Positions 58,734 through 64,000 of a DNA stretch of 64,000 bases are shown here, one piece after another. The translations under genes and the position numbers were made by a program. Source of the DNA: Niveispirillum irakense DSM 11586. GTDB lineage: Bacteria > Pseudomonadota > Alphaproteobacteria > Azospirillales > Azospirillaceae. Every line of letters begins with the position of its first letter. Position 1 is the stretch's first letter. The stretch covers positions 62,001 through 126,000 of the forward strand of contig NZ_AUCG01000001.1 in assembly GCF_000429645.1 (NCBI RefSeq), written 5' to 3'. Under the pieces are notes generated by a model that saw only the letters and a program-made list of their open reading frames with translations, had not been told where the DNA came from and ran no database searches.

Positions 58734-59711
58734 CTACCCCGCCGTTACCACCACCTTGCCCACGGCCTTGCGATCCATCACCCAGCGGATGGCCTCCGGT
58801 GTCTCGGCCAGCGTGAAGCGGCGGCTGACATGCGGGCGCAGCTTGCCCTGGACATACCAGTCGAACAGCGTTGCCATATTCGCCAGATGCGCCGCCGGCT
58901 CATGCTTGGTGAAGGCACCCCAGAACACGCCGATGGCGGCCGATCCTTTGACCAACGGCAGGTTCAGCGGCAGGGACGGGATCTGCCCGCCGGCGAAGCC
59001 GACGATCAGGTGCCTGCCATTCCAGCCCAAGGTGCGGAACGCCGCTTCGGCCAACGTGTCGCCCACGGGGTCCAGCACCACATCGACCCCGCGATCACCG
59101 GTCAGGGCTTTCACGGCCTGCTTCAGATCCTGGCTTACATAATTCACGCCCTCATCTGCACCCCGCGATCGGGCCAGATCCAGCTTTTCCGCCGTCGATG
59201 CGGCGGCGATGACGCGGGCCCCCATCAGCTTGGCCAGTTCCACCGCACACAGGCCAACCCCGCCGGCTGCGCCCAGCACCAGCACCGTTTCCCCGACTTG
59301 CAACCCGGCCCGCTGCTTCAGCCCGTAAAAGGCCGTGCCATAGACCATGGTGAAGCCGGCAGCCACATCGAAGGGCATGGCATCGGGAATGGCCAGCACC
59401 CGCTCTGCCCGCACCACGATCTGTTCGGCGAAGCCACCCTGGAAGGTGATTGCCGCCACACGGTCGCCGACCTGGAACCCGATGACACCGGGGCCCACGG
59501 CATCAATCACACCAGCCACTTCGCTGCCCGGACTGAAGGGCAGCGGCGGCTGGATCTGGTAACGGTTCTGGATGATCAGGCTGTCGGGGAAATTCACACC
59601 CGCCGCCCGCATGGCGATGCGCACCTCCCCGGCACCCGGTTCCGGCGCGGGCCGCTCCAGCAGACGCAGGGCTTCGGGTGGGCCATGTTCGGTGCAGATG
59701 ACGGCCTTCAT
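58734..59711 (-). CDS. NADPH:quinone oxidoreductase-like MDR enzyme
   Basis: 325 residues from the ATG at 59711; the upstream open frame runs through the NTF2 gene. GroES-like N-terminus MKAVICTEHGPPEALRLLERPAPEPG, then AAGVNFPDSLIIQNRYQIQPPLPFSPGSEVAG, and the NADPH motif VLVLGAAGGVGLCAVELAKLMGA. No zinc ligands. It is the last gene of the operon led by the tandem CoA-transferase; a role on an enoyl-CoA or quinone intermediate is possible. Confidence 0.9.
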   Translation of the reverse strand: MKAVICTEHGPPEALRLLERPAPEPGAGEVRIAMRAAGVNFPDSLIIQNRYQIQPPLPFSPGSEVAGVIDAVGPGVIGFQVGDRVAAITFQGGFAEQIVVRAERVLAIPDAMPFDVAAGFTMVYGTAFYGLKQRAGLQVGETVLVLGAAGGVGLCAVELAKLMGARVIAAASTAEKLDLARSRGADEGVNYVSQDLKQAVKALTGDRGVDVVLDPVGDTLAEAAFRTLGWNGRHLIVGFAGGQIPSLPLNLPLVKGSAAIGVFWGAFTKHEPAAHLANMATLFDWYVQGKLRPHVSRRFTLAETPEAIRWVMDRKAVGKVVVTAG

Positions 59712-59716
59712 GTCAC

Positions 59717-60370
59717 TCACCGCCCGGACTGAAACAGGGCGCGCAACTGGTAATAGGGATCGTCCGGCGCGCGCATGCTGTGCTGACCGGCGGGCCAGTC
59801 GGCATAGGGCTTGGTGGCCGGCAGCACGAAGGACAGGTCGCTGATGCCCCGGCGCTGGATGATCTTCCACACGCCGTTGCGGCGTTCATGCCGGTCGATA
59901 TAGCGGCCCTGGAAGAAGGCATCCTCCTCCCCCTCCCCCGACTTCGCCGTGCGGCGATGCTGGGCCAGGTAATAGCATTCGGAGAAGCCGCGATCGCCAT
60001 CCACCTCCACCGACACGTTGGAGATATGATGGGCCGTGTATTTCAGCGGCTGTACGATCTTCAGCGCGAAATCGACAAAGGCGGTGGAGGTGCCGTCGAA
60101 GCCACCATGCTTATGGGTGGATTCCGGCCAGAAACAGGCGCGCAACGCCGCCTCATCAAACCTGTCATTGGCACGGGCATAGGCAAGCAGCAGTTCGGAA
60201 ATCTGGTGCTGGCTCTCCAGCCGGTCCAGCCGCGACAGCACATCCTTGTCGGTCTTGGCAGCCGCATTTCCGGCCACAGCCCCGGCGGCGGCCAGCCCGA
60301 CCGGCAGGGCCAGCAGGCTGCGCAACCCCTGGCGCCGGTTTTGTGCGGGCATGGTGTCGTTACTGTTCAT
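59717..60370 (-). CDS. Exported NTF2/SnoaL-like protein
   Basis: 217 residues from the ATG at 60370, with GGGAGGAG ahead. An N-terminal RRQGLRSLLALPVGLAAAGAVAGNAAA stretch looks like a signal peptide (RRQ possibly twin-arginine type). The mature part has the SnoaL-4 pattern ISELLLAYARANDRFDEAALRACFWPESTHKHGGFDGTS. Cytosolic relatives act as dehydratases or isomerases in steroid and aromatic pathways; an exported form is unusual. The operon partners are a flavin oxidoreductase and a quinone oxidoreductase. Confidence 0.86.
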   Translation of the reverse strand: MNSNDTMPAQNRRQGLRSLLALPVGLAAAGAVAGNAAAKTDKDVLSRLDRLESQHQISELLLAYARANDRFDEAALRACFWPESTHKHGGFDGTSTAFVDFALKIVQPLKYTAHHISNVSVEVDGDRGFSECYYLAQHRRTAKSGEGEEDAFFQGRYIDRHERRNGVWKIIQRRGISDLSFVLPATKPYADWPAGQHSMRAPDDPYYQLRALFQSGR

Positions 60371-60402
60371 TGTCGGCACTCCTCCCATTCAGGCTTTCTG
60401 CT

Positions 60403-61407
60403 TCACCCGCGCGGTGCGCGGACCAGTCCGTCGGCCACCAGGCGCGGATGCACCTTCTCTCCGAACAGGCGCAGGCTCTTCCAGGACAGTTCCGGGTCCA
60501 GTCCGCCCAGCAGGGCATGGAATGTCACCTGGCTGTCGGGCCCCAGCCCCTTGATCAGGGCGTAGCATTCGTCGGGTGTAACGACCTTGATGTTGGGCAT
60601 GGCGCGCAGCGCGTCCAACGAGGTCGCCTCCGCATAGCGGGTCTCGCCCGTACCACGCTCCTTGGCCCATTCGGCATAGGTGTTGGTGGCATAGGCAATG
60701 TGCGGCGCCAGCAGCGGCCAGTCGCGGTCGGGATCGTCGCTGACATAAAGGAAGCTGGGACCCGGCTTCAGCAACTGTTCCGGCGGCGGGAATCCGGCCT
60801 TCTCGCGTTCGGCCTTGTAAATCTCGAACAGGTCGGGATGGCCGGGGAAATACTGGTACCCGGCCTTGGCGGCGCGGATGGCCGACTTGTCGGTGGACCC
60901 GCCCATATAGACCTTGGGCCCGCCCGGACGCACCGGCTTGGGTGTCACCCGCACCGTGCGGCCATCATACTCAAACGGCTCTCCCGTCCAGGCCTTGGCC
61001 AGCGTCTCCATCGTGTTGTTCATGATGGACAGCCGCTTGGTGATGTCGCGGCCGAACATCTCGAACTCGTGCGGGCGATAGCCCATGCCGGCCGTGAACA
61101 CGATGCGGCCGTTGGAGATATTGTCCAGCACGGCCAGATCTTCGGCCAGCCGCAGCGGATCGTGCAGCGTCACCACCAGGGCCGACAGATGAACGAGAAT
61201 GTCTTTCGTGGCACCGAAGACGGCACCCGCCAGCACCATGGAGGACGGGCAATAGCCATGTTCGGCGCCGTGATGCTCGGCCAGGAACACCTGATCGAAC
61301 CCCTGGCGGTCGGCCCAGGCCGCCTGCTCGATGGCGGCGCGGTAAAGGGCCGGGTGCGGCGCGCCGAACGGCGGGCTGTTCATGTCGTAACGGAGATTGA
61401 GTTCCAC
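60403..61407 (-). CDS. LLM-class flavin-dependent oxidoreductase
   Basis: 334 residues, a luciferase-like TIM barrel: GFDQVFLAEHHGAEHGYCPSSMVLAGAVFGATKDI, LHDPLRLAEDLAVLDNISNGRIVFTAGMGYRPHEFEMFG, and a GGPKVYMGGSTDKSAIRAAKAGYQYFPG region. These are FMN- or F420-dependent monooxygenases or reductases. The flavin reductase encoded at 40.3 kb could supply FMNH2. It lies 60 bp downstream of the CoA-transferase gene. Confidence 0.92.
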   Translation of the reverse strand: MELNLRYDMNSPPFGAPHPALYRAAIEQAAWADRQGFDQVFLAEHHGAEHGYCPSSMVLAGAVFGATKDILVHLSALVVTLHDPLRLAEDLAVLDNISNGRIVFTAGMGYRPHEFEMFGRDITKRLSIMNNTMETLAKAWTGEPFEYDGRTVRVTPKPVRPGGPKVYMGGSTDKSAIRAAKAGYQYFPGHPDLFEIYKAEREKAGFPPPEQLLKPGPSFLYVSDDPDRDWPLLAPHIAYATNTYAEWAKERGTGETRYAEATSLDALRAMPNIKVVTPDECYALIKGLGPDSQVTFHALLGGLDPELSWKSLRLFGEKVHPRLVADGLVRAPRG

Positions 61408-61467
61408 CTGGATGTCTCCCTGGTCTTTATGCTTCAGCGTTCAGGCCCGCACGCGGGCATTTGCCGG

Positions 61468-63861
61468 TTAAGCCCGCACGCGGGCAGTGGCCCGCTGGTT
61501 GCCGTCAGCGGTTACGGCGATGCCGCGACCGATCAGATCGTCGATCTCTTCCGCGCTGTATCCGGCTTCGGCCAGGATGGCGCGCGTATGTTCACCCAGG
61601 CGCGGGGCCGGGCCGCGCGCCAGACCGGGCGTGACACTCAGCCGGTTGAACAGGCCCAGCTCACGGATATGGCCATACATGGAATTATGATGCTCCAGCA
61701 CCCGGTTGCTGTTCAGCGCCCAGTCCTGCCACAGCATCTCCTGTACCCAGGAATTCAGCCGCGCCACCTCGCACGGCGCGCCCGCGGCGCCCAGCCTTGC
61801 CACTGCTTCATCCGTCGTCAGGCTGGCGAAGAACGGCGTCAGGATGGCCAGCAGCGCGGCATCGTTGCTGCTGCGGTCGCGCGGGGTGGTGAAGCGGGGA
61901 TCGCTCGCCAGTTCCGGTCGACCAATGGCCTGGACCAAGGCCGAGAAGCGCTGGTCATCGCGGCAGGAAATGCACAGCCAGCCCTCATCCTTGGTCCGAT
62001 ACAGCCGGTCCAGGGCGTTGAAACCCATCTGCCCCTGATCCAGGCGCATGCCATAGACGGGCCGGCGGTCGGCATCCAGGAAATGCTCCGACGTGGTCCA
62101 GAGGCTGGAATGCAATTGCGGGCATTCCATGTAATCACCCTTGCCCGTGCGGTGGCGATGTTCAACGGCCATCAACACGGCGGCAGCCCCCAGGAAGCCG
62201 TTATTGTAATCCTCATTGCCGAATACCGACCGGGTGGGCGGATTGCCCTCCCCCCCGCCTTCACACAGCAGGCCGGTCCAGCCGCTGACCAGGGGGGCGA
62301 AGCTTTTCAACAGCGATTTCGGGCCTTTGGAGCCATATCCCGGCAGATAGGCATAGATCAGCTTGGGATTGATCTTCGCCATGTCGGCATAGCCGATGCC
62401 CAGCTTGTCGGCCTTGCCGGGCCGCAGATTGTGCATCATCACGTCAGCCCCGGCGATCAGCTTGTGCGCCGCCGCCAGACCCTCCGCCGTTTTCAGGTTC
62501 AGCACGATATCGCGCTTGCCGCGCTGCGCCGCATCGAACACGTCGGGCAGCGGGCGCATCTGGTCGCCTTCCGGCGTCTCCACCTTGATGACATCAGCGC
62601 CTAAGTCCGACATCAGCCGCCCGGCAAAGCCACAGGCGAAGAAGGAGCTGAAATCCAGGATGCGCAGGCCCTCCAGGGCGTGGCGCAAGGGCTTGCCACC
62701 GCTTGCTGCCGGTTGCGCGGGCCGGGCCAGGAATGCCGCCAGCTTGTCATTATCCGCCCCCACCGCCGGGGCCGGCACCGGCATCACGCTGGCAATATTG
62801 GCAAAGCGCACGGCAGGGGCCGCCTGGTGAATGGTGCCGAAATCCGGGTCGGGCAATTCGATACGCTGGCCCACAAACTCCACCTGATCGTCCAGCAACA
62901 CTTCCGCCGGTTCCAGCACCGGCAGGGCCGCGACATCGGCAGCATGGAACAGGCGCAGCCATTCATCGCGCGGCTTCGCCTTGAACGCCTCGAAAATATC
63001 GACGCGGGCGGCCTGGTATTCGTCATCTTCCAGCGGTATGGCCATTTCCGGACCCTTGATCGCCTTGATCCGGTCGCCGAAGCCCAGAATGTCCATGGCC
63101 GCCTTGAAGGCACCGGCCCCGCCGGTATGCATCTGCAGGTACAGGCCGTCGCCGCACTGGAACATGGCGGTGACCAGACGCACCTTGCCGAACCGGTCGA
63201 TGGCGCCGCTGTCCCCCTTCTTGATGTAGGAGATACCATCCTCCTGCCACCAGTTATTCATGGGCGATTGGGCCAGCATCGCGTCCAGCAGCGAGGCCTC
63301 CACCTTCTGGCCCCTGCCTGTCACCCGTTGCGCACGCAGGGCCGACAGCGAACCGATAACGGCCAGGAAGGCCTGACCGTAATGCAGCGCCGGATGGCCC
63401 AGATAGACGGGACCGGACCGGAAGGAACTGCCCTTGTCCACCATGGTACCCAGCAATGCTGCCGCCAGCCCTTCGCCGTAGGGACGACCGGCGAAGGGCG
63501 TATCGTCGCCATAGGCGGTCAGGGCGCAGACGACAAGGCCCGGACAATCCTTCGCAAGGCTCTCCTGGTCCAGGCCCAGCGCCGCTGCCTCCGCCGTTTC
63601 CAGCGAATGGATGAACAGGTCGGCGCTGCGCAGCAGGCCCAGCAATTTGGCGCGGTCGCCCGCAACCCGAATGTCCAATTCCACGGAGCGCTTGCTGCGA
63701 TCCCAGGATTTGCGGGTTAAATCATGGGCGAAAAAGGCCCCGCCATGGGGCTCCACCTTCAGCACCTCGGCCCCGTGATCGGCCAGCAACATGCTGGCGA
63801 TGGCACCTGGCATCACCGTCGATGCGTCCACAACGAAAAGGCTCTCCAACGGGCCGGCCAT
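61468..63861 (-). CDS. Tandem (two-domain) CaiB/BaiF CoA-transferase-like protein
   Basis: 797 residues, about twice the length of a class III CoA-transferase. Domain 1 (about 1-385) begins with FVVDASTVMPGAIASMLLADHGAEVLKVEPHGGAF; domain 2 (about 393-797) begins with LRILDFSSFFACGFAGRLMSDLGADVIKVETPEGD. Both have the RSVEL/RDIVLNL segment. At the site of the catalytic Asp, domain 1 reads RPYGEGLAAALLG and domain 2 reads KSFAPLVSGWTG, so neither has a clear nucleophilic Asp. Family architecture is known from tandem class III members, but activity is uncertain. It leads an operon with the LLM, NTF2 and quinone reductase genes. Confidence 0.9.
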   Translation of the reverse strand: MAGPLESLFVVDASTVMPGAIASMLLADHGAEVLKVEPHGGAFFAHDLTRKSWDRSKRSVELDIRVAGDRAKLLGLLRSADLFIHSLETAEAAALGLDQESLAKDCPGLVVCALTAYGDDTPFAGRPYGEGLAAALLGTMVDKGSSFRSGPVYLGHPALHYGQAFLAVIGSLSALRAQRVTGRGQKVEASLLDAMLAQSPMNNWWQEDGISYIKKGDSGAIDRFGKVRLVTAMFQCGDGLYLQMHTGGAGAFKAAMDILGFGDRIKAIKGPEMAIPLEDDEYQAARVDIFEAFKAKPRDEWLRLFHAADVAALPVLEPAEVLLDDQVEFVGQRIELPDPDFGTIHQAAPAVRFANIASVMPVPAPAVGADNDKLAAFLARPAQPAASGGKPLRHALEGLRILDFSSFFACGFAGRLMSDLGADVIKVETPEGDQMRPLPDVFDAAQRGKRDIVLNLKTAEGLAAAHKLIAGADVMMHNLRPGKADKLGIGYADMAKINPKLIYAYLPGYGSKGPKSLLKSFAPLVSGWTGLLCEGGGEGNPPTRSVFGNEDYNNGFLGAAAVLMAVEHRHRTGKGDYMECPQLHSSLWTTSEHFLDADRRPVYGMRLDQGQMGFNALDRLYRTKDEGWLCISCRDDQRFSALVQAIGRPELASDPRFTTPRDRSSNDAALLAILTPFFASLTTDEAVARLGAAGAPCEVARLNSWVQEMLWQDWALNSNRVLEHHNSMYGHIRELGLFNRLSVTPGLARGPAPRLGEHTRAILAEAGYSAEEIDDLIGRGIAVTADGNQRATARVRA

Positions 63862-63930
63862 GTCGCTTTCTCCCCAAGAATTTCAAAGGGAAACCCGTTG
63901 ATCCGGTTTCCATCGTTCTTTGCCTAACTT

Positions 63931-63946
63931 TTGCACAGTAGTGCAA
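63931..63946. promoter_or_regulatory. TTGCAC-N4-GTGCAA operator before the tandem CoA-transferase
   Basis: TTGCACAGTAGTGCAA, perfect six-base arms with spacer AGTA, 69 bp upstream of the ATG at 63861. The centre and right half are identical to the site at 28051. Confidence 0.68.
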
Positions 63947-63961
63947 TATTGGCAAACCCTT

Positions 63962-64000
63962 TCAACCCCCGATCATGCGGTCGGTGGGCCAATAGCGGCG
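63962..64000 (-). CDS. Possible C-terminal end of a gene running off the window
   Basis: On the minus strand the bases read RRYWPTDRMIGG and then TGA, ending 15 bp before the operator. The short tail is plausible as a protein C-terminus, but too little is visible to identify it. Confidence 0.25.
   Translation of the reverse strand, partial: RRYWPTDRMIGG

Noticed and set aside
1-64000. Mobile elements, tRNA-associated insertions and CRISPR arrays
   Set aside because: No transposase or integrase motif, no terminal repeats with target duplications, no spaced direct repeats and no tRNA cloverleaf were seen.

Overview
The window is a dense, GC-rich stretch from a Gram-negative bacterium, most probably an alphaproteobacterium. 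TonB-dependent uptake, PQQ and molybdenum dehydrogenases, many acyl-CoA dehydrogenases and CaiB-type CoA-transferases point that way. The order is not settled by what is visible; Sphingomonadales-like and Rhodospirillales-like origins both fit. No rRNA, tRNA, CRISPR array, insertion sequence or phage gene was recognised. About 55 protein genes cover almost everything, and the theme is oxidative catabolism of one or more complex organic substrates.

Layout. 1-4.0 kb: the 3' part of a molybdopterin hydroxylase and a secreted monoheme cytochrome. 4.1-7.7 kb: LysR regulator, membrane protein, methyltransferase and a small coupled gene closed by a clear terminator. 7.9-13.9 kb: two nucleotide-sugar enzymes and two divergent regulator/oxidoreductase pairs (HxlR with an MDR reductase, XRE with an SDR). 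13.9-18.5 kb: a minus-strand ring-degradation operon (FAD monooxygenase, extradiol dioxygenase, alpha/beta hydrolase, ferredoxin, cyclase-family hydrolase). 19.1-22.7 kb: exported M20 peptidase, CitE-like lyase, thiolase. 22.7-38.2 kb: a long minus-strand block of CoA-ester catabolism: four acyl-CoA dehydrogenases, a mesaconyl-CoA isomerase/hydratase pair, a thiolase, a CoA-transferase, an SDR, an enoyl-CoA hydratase and an IorAB-type hydroxylase. 38.6-45.2 kb, plus strand: TetR regulator, crotonase, flavin reductase, PQQ dehydrogenase and a FadB/FadJ-type fusion. 45.3-54.8 kb: TonB receptor, exported carboxylesterase, second PQQ dehydrogenase, Ltp2-like thiolase homologue with a DUF35 partner, SMP-30-like lipoprotein. 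54.8-58.7 kb: MFS transporter, two ferredoxins, P450, TetR. 58.7-63.9 kb: quinone oxidoreductase, NTF2-like protein, LLM flavoenzyme and a tandem CoA-transferase.

How it may work together (inference): an ester or alcohol is taken up through the TonB receptor, hydrolysed by the exported carboxylesterase, oxidised by the periplasmic PQQ enzymes, activated by CoA-transferases and shortened by the beta-oxidation and aldolytic enzymes. Mcd-, Mct-, Meh- and CitE-like proteins could together carry a methylsuccinyl-CoA or mesaconyl-CoA intermediate to acetyl-CoA and pyruvate.

The most distinctive regulatory signal is a repeated inverted repeat, TTGCAC-N4-GTGCAA, before at least five genes scattered through the window (M20 peptidase, enoyl-CoA hydratase, TonB receptor, PQQ dehydrogenase, tandem CoA-transferase). 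This suggests one undescribed regulon. A second, exactly duplicated 24-bp element lies before the TonB receptor and between the esterase and PQQ genes, and a 28-bp near-perfect palindrome lies between the P450 and its divergent TetR gene.
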